From: Blattamonas nauphoetae
Lineage: Eukaryota > Preaxostyla > Oxymonadida
Assembly (NCBI GenBank): GCA_033064195.1
Contig: JARBJD010000097.1
Span: forward strand, 1 to 64,000
Direction of reading: 5' to 3'
Length of the DNA: 64,000 nucleotides
The notes beneath the pieces are model-generated. The model did no database searches. It was not told the origin of the DNA and saw only the letters and a list, made by a program, of their open reading frames with translations. Within the stretch, counting starts at the first letter, position 1. The number at the start of each line of letters is the position of its first letter. The position numbers and the translations under genes were made by a program. Positions 31,961-41,710 of this stretch are shown here, in pieces.

Positions 31961-32917
31961 ATGACACACCCATTGGATAAAAAAATGCCAGAAAACAAAA
32001 AGGATTCAAGCCGTTCTCGAACACCGGCCTCAAAACGTGATCCATCTCCAAAGAAAGTTCCAAATCAATCTCCTAAATCCGAAACGAAACAAAAAGGAGA
32101 GAAAGGAAAAGACAAGTCGAAATCAAAGAAGAATGCAAAGAAGCTTGGATTCTGGAAATCATTCAAAAATGCCATGACTTCTGATATGAAAAGTGATCTC
32201 ATCATTCTCGCTGTGTGCTTTTTCTTGGTTTCTTCTCATAGACTCGGAATTTTCCAGATCTTCGGTCTGATGGTTGTTGGACTTAAAACATACTATCCAA
32301 TTTCTGTCGTCGTTTCTGGGTATATTATCTCCATCCAATGTCACTCTCCTCCTATCTCAACTTGAATTTATTGTCCCTTTACTTCTTATAGGTCAATGGA
32401 ACCAGTTATGTATCGAGGCGATTTTGTTCTTGCTTCTGGACGCAAAGCTCCCAACTACGAAAAGGGAGATATTGTGATGTGGAGAATCAACAAATCACCC
32501 ATTATTGTTCATAGAATCATTGAAGTTACCGAGGACGGGCATTATCTTACCAAAGGAGACAACAACGCCTTGGACGATATTGGACTCTATGCTAAAGTGT
32601 GCCCCTCACCTCTCATTGCATCTCATCCAGTATGGCCACCCAAATCCCAGTGATGGAATCACTAACGACAACATTAAAGGACGAGTTCTCTATCATGTTC
32701 CGAAGGTTGGATATCCTGTCATGCTCGCCAAAGAAAACATGATCGTTGCTGTTATCATCACCCTTCTATGGGATCTCCTTTACCACAATGTCATCAGACG
32801 CAAGCCATTCGAACTTGGACGCTTTGTACGCATTTCTCTTCACACTCATTTTCTTAGGCATACAACATCATCTCGACCATCTCTATGCTCCAGCTGTCAC
32901 AGTTTCTTACTCATTGA
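31961..32917 (+). CDS. SEC11: Signal peptidase complex catalytic subunit SEC11
   Basis: Exons 31961-32319, 32392-32596, 32631-32825 and probably 32858-32917, with introns of 72, 34 and 32 bases; about 272 residues. The first 75 residues are a Lys/Ser-rich disordered extension not usual in SEC11. A membrane helix follows ('SDLIILAVCFFLVSS'). Splicing restores 'VVVSGSMEPVMYRGDFVLA' with the catalytic Ser; 'IIVHRIIEV' holds the catalytic His and 'LTKGDNNALDDIGLY' the conserved Asp region. Then 'GRVLYHVPKVGYPVML' and a second hydrophobic helix. The enzyme removes signal peptides on the lumenal side of the ER. The last exon is uncertain: without the third intron the frame runs to 33041. Confidence 0.9.
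32597..32630 (+). other. 34-base spliceosomal intron in SEC11
   Basis: Starts GTGTGCCCC and ends CATCCAG. Its removal joins 'LDDIGLYAK' to 'YGHPNPSDG' in frame; retaining it gives a stop 15 codons later. Confidence 0.75.
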
Positions 32918-33340
32918 GCTCTTGCATTTTCATCATTTCATTGCGTATTCTTCTGTGTCTCGATGCACTTTCCTTCAGAATCTCGACGAGGTTTCCTCTC
33001 ATCACATCGTTACGTTCGCCCAAAGTCTTGGACAGATTTGAAGGCAAGAGGTCCTGATCTCGATTGAACAATTATTTGTCCTGATCAAAAATATCACCAA
33101 ATTCGTCTGGTAAAACACATTTCTTCGGGCATCCGAGCTTATTCAATCAGTTGATCAAGGTTCTATCTTTGATTTGTTGTGATGTCGTTGAGATGGTGAC
33201 TTGATGGGTGGATCATGGTAAAGATTCACTTCTGATGCCGCAGAGTGCTATCTGGTGTTGGAAGTGGTGATGTTTGTGATAAGTTGAAGAGAATGAAGAG
33301 GAGTGAAGTGAAGGCGAGTGTGAAGAGAGAAGAGATATGA
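32918..33340. other. 3' flanks of two converging genes
   Basis: If the third SEC11 intron is not used, its coding part extends to 33041. The rest is non-coding. Confidence 0.4.
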
Positions 33341-35571
33341 TTAGTCCATCACCACTTTCACACTCCCTCCGACCATTGATGCCTCTTTCAACACTTCCGA
33401 CGACACAATCTCAATTGAAGAACCTGTTGCGTACATTTGAATACCGAATCGGAAGGGAACAGGAATGTTGGAGAAGAAGACTGGCTGTGTCTCTCCATCT
33501 TGCGACAGCTTCAATGTTCTCTTTCCTTCTCGTCCATCTGCCTCCATCACCACTCGCTGTCCATCTGCCACTGCCTTGCATGCTGATCCGTTGTGAGAAT
33601 CCTTGCAATTTTGACGTGCAAATCGATCTGTTGGATTGAGGATCCAACCTGCTGCTCTTTCGAGACGAGAGTACCAACCCAGTTTGGGTGTGGCCTGTTC
33701 AACCATGTCGGTGGCGATCAGGCCAACATGAAAATCGTTTATGTAACAGTTCCTGATCAGATAAGTGATTCGAACAACAACTGGTCCGAAAAAGAGTGAG
33801 AAGAGAGACGACCAATCACTGACGCTTTTGGTGAACACATTTCCAGAAAGGGTGAACTTGTCTCGCGCGAACACTTCGATTGCAGCTGCTCCTTCCTGAT
33901 TCATCCTTCGTCGCTCTTTTTCATCTTCTTTTCTCTTCCTTTCTTCCTCTCTCTTCCTTTCTTCTTCTCTCTTCTTCTCATCCTCCCTCTGTCGTCCTTC
34001 TTCAATCCATTTCTCGTTCATCCTCTTCATCTCTTCCATCTCTCTTTTCTCCTTCTCCCTTTCTGATTCCATCTCTCTCATCTTCCTCGAGAACTCTCTC
34101 TGTCTCTCTTCTTCTGCTTTCCTTGCTGTTTCTTTCTCCTTCTCTCTTTCTGCTTCAATCTGTCTCATTTTGTCATCCATCTCTTTTCGAACAGCTGCCA
34201 AGTCAATCCCGATTGATCCAATCTCTTTCTCAGATGACTGGATCGACGATCGGAAATGGCGAACAATCATTCCTCCAACTTCTTTCTGTATTTTTTTTGG
34301 TTTTCGTGTCCGCATTTCGTTGTCCACCAACTCTCTTCTCCACATCCAGAACTGCCTTCTCAATCCGAGCAAGCGCGAATCCACAGCGACGAGTCAGCGA
34401 GAACAGATCCGATTCGTTCGATCTCGCTTTGTCAGTTGACTTCGAAGTCGCAGTTTCAATCACTTCACTCAATCCACAACACAATCCATCCAAAACAGCA
34501 AGTGTCGCCACAACATCTACTGACCCACTTCCACTTTCATCTTCACTTCCACTTTCAATTCGAGTGCAAAGTCTCTCAACAATTCCCGAACTCAACACTC
34601 CCTCCACTTCCACACTCGACAGACTTCCTCCACACAGAAGACTCCAAACACAAATCAAACGAAATCAAAGAGATCAGTTGGAGAGAGAAAGAGAGAAGAG
34701 AGGAAAGAATGATGAAGAAAAGAGAGATCAGACCCAAGTGAGTGTGTGGCTGGTGTCGACAACGAACTGTCTGCATGCTGATCAACCAAACAATAATAAC
34801 GAGAACAACAACGATGACAGGAGAAAAAGGAGAATGAGAAGAAATGAAGAAAGAGAGGAACAAACGGAGGAGAGCGCAAGCAGAGAAGGAATCAAGTCAC
34901 TCCGAAGTCGAGGTCGTCCTTCCGACACCGATGTCACCATCACCACAATCACACTCGACAGAACTCCCTGAACACACACAATCCATCACACAATCAATGA
35001 AAAAGAGAATCAAAAAGAGAATCACAAAGAGAATCGGAAATATCATCATATGGAGAGAAGAAGAGAGACACACAGAAAGCGTGCTTGCACAGTCCGAAGA
35101 CAGTCGTTCCGAAAATCTCTCCAACAATCCACTCCGAATCCCAATCGAACTTCGTTCCTTCATTTTTATTGGTTCTGAGATATCACATTGAAGGAAGAAA
35201 TTATCACATACAAATGTAGAAAATTGGGAAAAAGAAAAGCAATCAAATAACTGAAATATTGAAACACACCTGATGAAATCGTTGTGAACACAGAAAATGC
35301 GATTTTGTGTTGGACAGTTTCGTCACCAGTTTTGAACTCACTTCCACATCTTCTGAATTCCTCCATCTGAGACAAAACACCACAAATAATGAGGAAAACG
35401 AGAGAAGAGAATAAAAGTTCATGAAAGGGAAGGAAAAGAGAAGGAGATTCAGAATCGAAAAGAGCGGTGATAAAGTCAGCAATAGATTCAGTCTACACAA
35501 ACCAGTCCGTCCAAAGAGTGATCAGAGGTGGATGTGTTTGTTAGAGAAGATTGTGTATGAATAGCTAACAT
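33341..35571 (-). CDS. Coiled-coil/SPRY-like family protein, copy 1, one frameshift
   Basis: Same architecture as the better-resolved copy at 47168-49499. The family-type start 'MLAIHTQSSLTN' is at 35571, then small exons 'MEEFRRCGSEFKTG', 'MKERSSIGIRSGLLERFSER' and 'VMVTSVSEGRPRLRSDLIPS', and a long last exon with a charged coiled coil (about 34200-33900: 'REMESEREKEKREMEEMKRM') and a C-terminal beta domain ('NDFHVGLIATDMVEQ', 'VADGQRVVMEADGREGKRT', 'FFSNIPVPFRFGIQMY') resembling SPRY. A frame change is needed near 34290, in a run of eight A on the coding strand; this may be a true mutation, a slippage site or a sequencing error. An upstream short exon seen in copies 2 and 3 was not found. 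Function unknown. Confidence 0.65.
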
Positions 35572-35897
35572 CTTCAAACTCAGAAAAGAAATGATCCTCC
35601 GATCTGACAAAAGGGATTTGACTCTCAGTTCTCTGAATAATTGGAGGAAGATTTGGAAAAGGGAGTGAATATTCCAAAGATAGCATAAAAATGTCGTGAA
35701 GAAGAAAGAACGCGCAATTCACGATGATTCAAGAGCATTTGATAATCCGAGTCTGTCAAGGAAAAGGAAGGAGTCCAATCACCAAAATCCCAGATTTCCA
35801 CCAAACTCATCGGTTGTCTGACTCGAAAGGAAATCGTCTTGTATTTGTTCCACGGCGGGTCATCGAGCTTGACGGGTCTTGTTGGAGTCCATCTGTG
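35572..35897. other. Intergenic
   Basis: Between coiled-coil copy 1 and armadillo-like copy 1. No gene seen. Confidence 0.4.
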
Positions 35898-36962
35898 CTA
35901 TGGAAGGTTCATGCCCTGCAGGTTGTTCCATTCAATCGTTTGGGCAACAATATTTGGGAAAAGCAATCCGTTGTTGTTGATCTGGCACGTTTCTTCAAGC
36001 ACATCTTCGATGCCCTCCATTCTCAACATTCCATCCACTTTCTTCCACATCTGTCGCTGTTCACCCCTTGTGCTGTTCCATTCTCGCTGGGACTTCATCA
36101 TCATAGACAGAGAATACCAGATTAAGATATCATTTTCGAGGAACGTGAAATAACTTGGGATCGTGAGAACTACTGGCATATCAAGAATAAAATCCATCGT
36201 CGGGCGATAGTATGCAGAGATGTGGAGGAGTCGGGCAAGAAGAAACATGAAAAACTGGGATTGGTCCAAATCGACGATCGAGAAGCGGTTCATGCACAAA
36301 TGGCAAATATACTGAGCTGAAGGAACGACAACTTGCTTCAAGACAGTCTCGTGAACAGCTTGTTCTTCATCCCCATCTTCAATTTCGAGTTGTGTGAGAC
36401 CATCTGGAGTTGTGAGCCAGAAAGAACTTGCGATGATTCGAATGAGACAGGTGTGGATGTGTTCGCAATCTCGCAAAGAGAGAGACTGTGGATTGAGAGT
36501 GACGATGAGTTGAAGGATCAGACCATCTTGCACGAGGAGAAGATGAGGTTTATCGGAACAGTTCCAGATCAGAGAATCGAGCATCTCCATGGCTGCTGTG
36601 GTGATTGCCTGATTGGGTGACGAAATGAGCACCACAATGTACTGTGTGAAGTCTCCCAAAGATTCATCAGAGATCGATGCAAGCTTGCCCAGAAATGCAT
36701 CGGCGGATTCTTGATTCTTCAGAATCGCCCATTTCAGAAACTTCAGGATTTTAGCCTCCAGAGAGACATCAAGTGCAGGCTGGGACTTCAATGTGGTAAC
36801 GAGAGACTGAAAGACAACAATCTGTTCGGATTCAGATTCAAGTTCTTCTTCTCTCCAATTCAGGAAAGGAGAGCAATCCATGGAAAATGGGAAAGGAGTT
36901 GAAGACACATCAGAGAGTGTTGAATTCGAGGAAGCATCTGATTTTGCGATTCTCATGTTCAT
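35898..36962 (-). CDS. Oxymonad armadillo-like family protein, copy 1
   Basis: 354 residues from 'MNMRIAKSDAS' at 36962; an ATG at 37010 is in frame but unlike the start of copy 2 ('MNTIIKTTDT'). After a Ser/Thr-rich start comes the family hallmark 'MDCSPFLNWREEELE', then 'VVFQSLVTTLKSQPALDVSL', 'LISSPNQAITTAAMEMLDSL', 'LTPDGL'-type segments, 'AVHETVLKQVVVPSAQYICH', 'MPVVLTIPSYFTFLEND', 'REWNSTRGEQRQMWKKVDGM' and the ending 'EWNNLQGMNLP'. All-helical, likely an armadillo/HEAT-like scaffold in the cytosol; partner unknown. Known to me only from the Blattamonas lineage, where it is greatly expanded. Part of it (36251-36497) is almost identical to the pseudogene at 40449-41420, unlike the rest. 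Confidence 0.8.
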   Translation of the reverse strand: MNMRIAKSDASSNSTLSDVSSTPFPFSMDCSPFLNWREEELESESEQIVVFQSLVTTLKSQPALDVSLEAKILKFLKWAILKNQESADAFLGKLASISDESLGDFTQYIVVLISSPNQAITTAAMEMLDSLIWNCSDKPHLLLVQDGLILQLIVTLNPQSLSLRDCEHIHTCLIRIIASSFWLTTPDGLTQLEIEDGDEEQAVHETVLKQVVVPSAQYICHLCMNRFSIVDLDQSQFFMFLLARLLHISAYYRPTMDFILDMPVVLTIPSYFTFLENDILIWYSLSMMMKSQREWNSTRGEQRQMWKKVDGMLRMEGIEDVLEETCQINNNGLLFPNIVAQTIEWNNLQGMNLP

Positions 36963-37036
36963 TCTGATTGACTTGGTGAAAAACAGGCAAGGGTGGACTT
37001 TCTGGGCCAAAAAACTCTAAGTAGTGGCAAAAAAGT

Positions 37037-37108
37037 TGTGCTCGGCGGGAGTCGAACCCCGAGCACAACAGTCGACAGAGGGGTTGGCTACCGCTAGGCC
37101 AAACGCGC
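37037..37108 (-). tRNA. tRNA-Asp(GTC)-like pol III locus, probably a pseudogene
   Basis: On the minus strand there is an A-box TGGCCTAGCGG (37101-37091) and a perfect B-box GGTTCGACTCC (37058-37048) at normal tRNA spacing, followed by a TTTTTT terminator at 37034-37029. Numbering from the A-box places CTGTCGA as the anticodon loop, with GTC at 34-36. The acceptor and anticodon stems pair poorly (about four of seven and one of five pairs), and the 3' half can instead form an 11-bp hairpin. It may be a tRNA-derived pseudogene, a SINE head or a tRNA-like RNA. It lies 75 bases upstream of the armadillo-like gene, on the same strand. Confidence 0.45.
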
Positions 37109-37110
37109 CG

Positions 37111-38108
37111 CACGTTCACTTCCAAAAAATTGGTGTCTTGAAGGGAGAACTGCAGTAGATTGTCACTTCACGATACATCATGATCAATCGCTATGTTTTG
37201 AAAAATTGTAAGAAAATACGAGACATAAAGTTGAAATGAATCAAGAAAGCGTAAAGATGAAGTGATATAGTTCGCCGATCGACCTCATCAAACACGATCG
37301 AATGATCGTGACATTCTCTGAGACGATCTCGACAGTATTCTCAACATTTTGAAAAGAAAACGTGTTCACATCCATATTGGACAATTTATTATGAGAGAAT
37401 AGCCTCGATGAACTACAATGTCACAACACACCTCGATCACCTTTGGCCCAGAAAGTCCACTCGTGCCTGATAAACAGTAGCTAACGAAGAATGAGATGAT
37501 CCATGAACGATGAACAACTTTGTGAAGGAGATGAATGGAAAGATGGCGAAAGACGAGATGGAGGTGTTTGTGAGTTACTTGCGAACAGGAAATCGATGTG
37601 GTGGTCGGGCAGATGACAGACAGCCGTTCTTTCCATCGCTTGACCGCTTTTCCACTGCTTAGTGTGAAACTTCTTTCTCTGTCGGATTCTTTCTGTCTGT
37701 CGGTCTCTTCGAGTCGGGAAGTGTTGAGGGATTGGTTGGTGTGCATAAAGAAGCATTTTGGTTCATCTGTCTTTCCGAATGGTTGAGGACGATGATCGAT
37801 GTGGGATCTGTTCTGAAATGCCATCTCATGATTGGAATGAATCGTGAAGAGAGGACCATTTTGGAAAACAATAATAAAATAATGACGTCGATGCAAACAG
37901 CGAGGAGTGCCGAGGATAGACGTCTTCCGGAGAGGAGCGGTGGGAGAGGCGGCGAAGAGAGTGCGTGGCGATGGAGGGAGATTGGGAGGATGGGAATTAC
38001 TCCGGCAAAGGATGAGGTGATTCCAGACCAAATAATATCGACAAACCAACAGTGTTTCTTGAAAGAAGGCAGAAATAGTTTGAAATGTTGGCTCGTTCTT
38101 GTCCGTTC
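37111..38108. other. Intergenic, about 1 kb
   Basis: A 227-residue minus-strand frame (37366-38049) is rich in His, Ser and Arg and looks like chance coding. No feature supported. Confidence 0.35.
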
Positions 38109-39182
38109 CTATTCCTGTTCAGGAAGGTTCATGCCCTGCAGGTTGTTCCATTCAATCGATTTGGCTACAATAGGTGGGATCATGAATCTGTTATCATTCG
38201 TTTGCAGCGTTTCCTCCATCACATCATCGATGCCCTCCATTCTCAGCATTCCAATCTCTGTCTTCCACCTCTGTCGATATTCTCCCCAGGTACTGTTCCA
38301 TTCTCGCTGGGAATCTATCAGTAAAGTCAGAAAATTCCACATTGAGGAGCCATCTTCGAGCAATGTGAGACAACTTGGTATCGTGAGAACGATAGGCATA
38401 TGAAGAACAAATTCCATCGTCAGTTGATAAGAAGGAGAAATTTGGAGGAGTCGAGCAAGAAGACACATGAATTGGTAAGACATGTTTCCACGGACAACCA
38501 AGATGGTGTTCGAGCACAAATGGCATATATACTTCTCGGAAGGGGCCAGAACTTCCTTCAGGACTGTCTCATGAACAGCTTGTTCTTCATCGATATCTTC
38601 AACATCGAGTTGTTCGAGACCATCCGAAGTTGCGAGCCAGAGAAAATGGGAGATGATTCGAACGATACAGGTGTGAATTTCGACTGCTTCTGGAAAAGAG
38701 AGAGATTGCGGATTGAGAGTGTTGATGAGTTGAGGGATCAGATCAGCTTCGATGAGCGCAAGATGGATTTCATGCGAACAGGTTAAGATCAGGCTTTTGA
38801 GCATCTCCATGGCTCCTGTGGCGATCGCCCGATTGTTAGAAGAAATGGGCACCAAAATGTATTGAATGAAGTATGCCAAAGATTCATCAGTGGTTGGCGC
38901 AAAGCTGCAGAGAAGGGGATCGGTTAAGTCTTCATCATCTTGGTCTACAGATGCGAAAAATTCAACTGCTTTCTCTTCGAGCGAGACATCAAATGCAGGC
39001 TGGAACTTTAAAGTGGCAACGAGAGACCGAAATACATCTGCCCACTCCTCCTCAGTTTCAATTAGACTTTCGTCCCAATTCAGGAAAGAAGAACATTCGA
39101 TTGGGAATCCCAAATGAGGGGAAGACAAATCAGAGTGCGTTGTACTGGAGCAGGTGTCTGTTGTTTTGATTATCGTATTCAT
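38109..39182 (-). CDS. Oxymonad armadillo-like family protein, copy 2
   Basis: 357 residues from 'MNTIIKTTDTCS' at 39182 (an in-frame ATG at 39266 is less like the family). The hallmarks are in order: 'IECSSFLNWDESLIE', 'ADVFRSLVATLKFQPAFDVS', 'VPISSNNRAIATGAMEMLKS', 'LIPQLINTLNPQSLSF', 'EEQAVHETVLKEVLAPSEKY', 'HMPIVLTIPSCLTLLEDGSS', 'QREWNSTWGEYRQRWKTEIG', 'MEGIDDVMEETL' and the ending 'IEWNNLQGMNLPEQE'. Intact. About 60 percent like copy 1, evenly spread, so it has not taken part in the recent exchange between copies 1 and 3. Function unknown. Confidence 0.8.
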   Translation of the reverse strand: MNTIIKTTDTCSSTTHSDLSSPHLGFPIECSSFLNWDESLIETEEEWADVFRSLVATLKFQPAFDVSLEEKAVEFFASVDQDDEDLTDPLLCSFAPTTDESLAYFIQYILVPISSNNRAIATGAMEMLKSLILTCSHEIHLALIEADLIPQLINTLNPQSLSFPEAVEIHTCIVRIISHFLWLATSDGLEQLDVEDIDEEQAVHETVLKEVLAPSEKYICHLCSNTILVVRGNMSYQFMCLLARLLQISPSYQLTMEFVLHMPIVLTIPSCLTLLEDGSSMWNFLTLLIDSQREWNSTWGEYRQRWKTEIGMLRMEGIDDVMEETLQTNDNRFMIPPIVAKSIEWNNLQGMNLPEQE

Positions 39183-40448
39183 TCTTTCTGAATCAGATGA
39201 GATACACTCGTTATGGGTCGAGATGTTCACACAATAATGAGATGCAGAGAAAACAGTCGTCCACAAGGAACAACAAAATCAATCAGCGCAGATTCGGACG
39301 ATCAATGAACGAAGAGGAAGTTTGTGGACAAGACGAAAAGAAAGACATCAAGCCAATCAACAACGAACCATGAGGGAAAGTAGAAAAGAGACACTGATGT
39401 CATTGCTCGTCGATCCACAATGTTTTCGAGTGACGCGAATCGTCGAGTGAGGGAACAGCAAGTCATCAGATGCAGAGTCGTGAACTCTCTTCAAACTTCT
39501 CCTCCTTCCGTGAAGGCTTCCCGTCGATCCCGCTCTTCAGCGGAGGGAAGCTGAGAAGGCCGACCCATTACCTGAAGACGGGTTCCGAGTTGGCATCACG
39601 GGGAAGACCGCCGAGCAGAGTCCTGGCTTTCGGAGACCAGCATCGTCTCTCGCGCCACTCCGAAGGCCCTCTCACATCGACCACCCGCACGTTCTTCACC
39701 GAGCCGCCCACACAGCACAGAGTGACACTCGCTGCGTGACGAACTTCGCTGGCTTCAGGAACCAGAGCTCGTTCGGTCTGTCGAGCAGCGAATGGGACAG
39801 CAACACAAACGCCAAAGAAGAGAAGACACACGCCCTCACGTCACTCCAGACCGGCTCCGGCACCCCCTCCCAACTTCCGATGCGCTGGACATCGTCACAA
39901 GCCGACTACAACTCCGAAAAGAGGCTGATTGAGAGTCTGCTCGAGGCTGAGCTCGTCAGCCCACCCAACCTCGTCGACGATCCTCTGATGTACTCGTCGT
40001 TCTCGCGCGGTGGTGTGTTCTGCTCGCCCATCATCCCGCGCTGGAAGAACACCACTTCGTCCGACCTGCTGTGAACGACTGGGAGAAGTGACAGAAATAC
40101 CCACCGATGCCCAACAAGCACAGACACCGTCGAAAGGAGCACACACACATCGACGAGGACTTGTTCGACGACGCGAAGGCACAACACTCGGGGCGACATA
40201 AGCGGATGCTAAGAACGGTGAAGGGTGTGGGAGAGGATTGTGAATGGTGTGAAAATGAGGAGATGACAAGAGAGACGAGACAGTCGCTCAACTGTGGAAG
40301 GGTCATCACACCTGAGAAGACGAATCACTCTGAGGAACGATGGGGTGATGTCCGAACAAGTAAAGACGACCATAAAACAGCGTTGCTCGAAAGAAGGTCG
40401 AAACAGGTCGAATGGTTCGCTGGTTCTTGCGTGTTTCTATACACGTCG
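39183..40448. other. GC-rich segment with unrecognised frames
   Basis: Between 39470 and 40230 the base composition is distinctly richer in G and C than the neighbours. Two overlapping plus-strand frames (39470-39739 and 39736-40074, the second opening with GTG) and mirror frames on the minus strand exist. The second reads 'RLIESLLEAELVSPPNLVDD', which could be real protein, but I cannot assign it. It may be a remnant of a larger gene of the GC-rich family type seen at 44.7-46.8 kb. Confidence 0.3.
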
Positions 40449-41420
40449 TCAAAGGTTCATGCCCTGCAGGTTGTTCCATTCAATCACTTTGAGAATAAGA
40501 AAGCGGCATGGCGATCCGTTTTCGTCGTTTCGCAGCTTTTCTTCGAGCACATCGCAGAAGCCATCCATTCTCAACATTCTATCCACTGTCTTCCACATCT
40601 GTTGCACAGGTCCCCTTCTTTTATTCAATTTCCACTGGATATCACCCATTGAATACAGAAAATAATTGATTGAGTTTTCAAATTCGACGAATGAGAGACA
40701 ACTTGGGATCGTGAGAACGACTGACATATGAAGAACAATTTCCATTGTTAGTCGATAAGAAGGTCATATTTGGATGAGTTTTGTGAGGAGTGACACGAAA
40801 AACTGGGATTGGTCCAAATCGACGATCGAGAAGCGGTTCACGCACAAATGGCAAATATACTGAGCTGAAGGAACGACAACTTGCTTCAAGACAGTCTCGT
40901 GAACAGCTTGTTCTTCATCCCCATCTTCAATTTCGAGTTGTGTGAGACCATCTGGAGTTGTGAGCCAGAAAGAACTTGCGATGATTCGAATGAGACAGGT
41001 GTGGATGTGTTCGCAATCTCGCAAAGAGAGAGACTGTGGATTGAGTGTGGGGATGAGTTGAGGGACCAGATTAGCTTTGACGAGGATACGACAGTTTACA
41101 GTCGAACACAACAAAAAAACAAGATCGAGCATTCGCATCGAACCTTCAATGATCACCTGGCTGGCAGAAGATATGAGCACAGTGATTGATGTTACGAAGC
41201 TCGTCAAAGAATCATCAGAGATCGAAAAAATGCCGCTCAGAAAAGTGTTGACTGACGGCGGACGATGTGGAATCAGATATTTCAGAAACTTCAAGACCTT
41301 AGTCTCCGGAGAGTCGTCGAATGCAGGCTGGAACTTCAACGAGAGACCGAAAGACAACAATCTGTTCGGATTCAGATTCGAGTTCTTCTTCTCCTCGATT
41401 CCGGAAGGGAGAGCAATTCA
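40449..41420 (-). pseudogene. Oxymonad armadillo-like family, copy 3, broken
   Basis: Begins 'MNCSPFRNRGEEELESESEQ' at 41420, without the usual first 30 residues. An 8-base deletion relative to copy 1 (within 'SLVTTLK', near 41330) shifts the frame, and an in-frame TGA occurs after 'LLTKLIQI' (about 40764). After it the frame resumes: 'TMEIVLHMSVVLTIPSCL' to 'VIEWNNLQGMNL'. The segment 40799-41045 matches copy 1 (36251-36497) at 246 of 247 positions, while the flanks differ strongly. As it stands it cannot make the full protein. Confidence 0.75.
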
Positions 41421-41710
41421 TGGTAAATGGTAAAGGATGAGAAGACACATCAGAATGTGTTGAATTCGAGGAAGTGTCTTTTTTGTGATTATTATGTTTA
41501 TTGGTTTTGATTCAGTGTTGAATTATTCGTTATGGGACAAACAGATAAGAAAACATATGACGCTGTGTTGAAGTATGCGTGGCCTCGGAACATTGTAAAT
41601 CCTCAAACGAAGGCTGATGGAATCAATCGAAGGTTCGTGTTGTTTGAGAAAAGAGGGAGAAAATGAAGAGGAGTGAAGTGAAAGCGAGTGTGAAGAGAGA
41701 AGAGCTCGGA
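41421..41710. other. Intergenic
   Basis: Upstream of armadillo copy 3 and downstream of coiled-coil copy 2; no feature. Confidence 0.4.

Noticed and set aside
33880-34971. Long plus-strand frame opposite coiled-coil copy 1
   Set aside because: It is the antisense of a Glu/Lys/Arg-rich coiled coil, giving Ser/Leu/Phe low complexity.
37366-38049. 227-residue minus-strand gene
   Set aside because: His/Ser/Arg-rich without domain pattern; likely chance.
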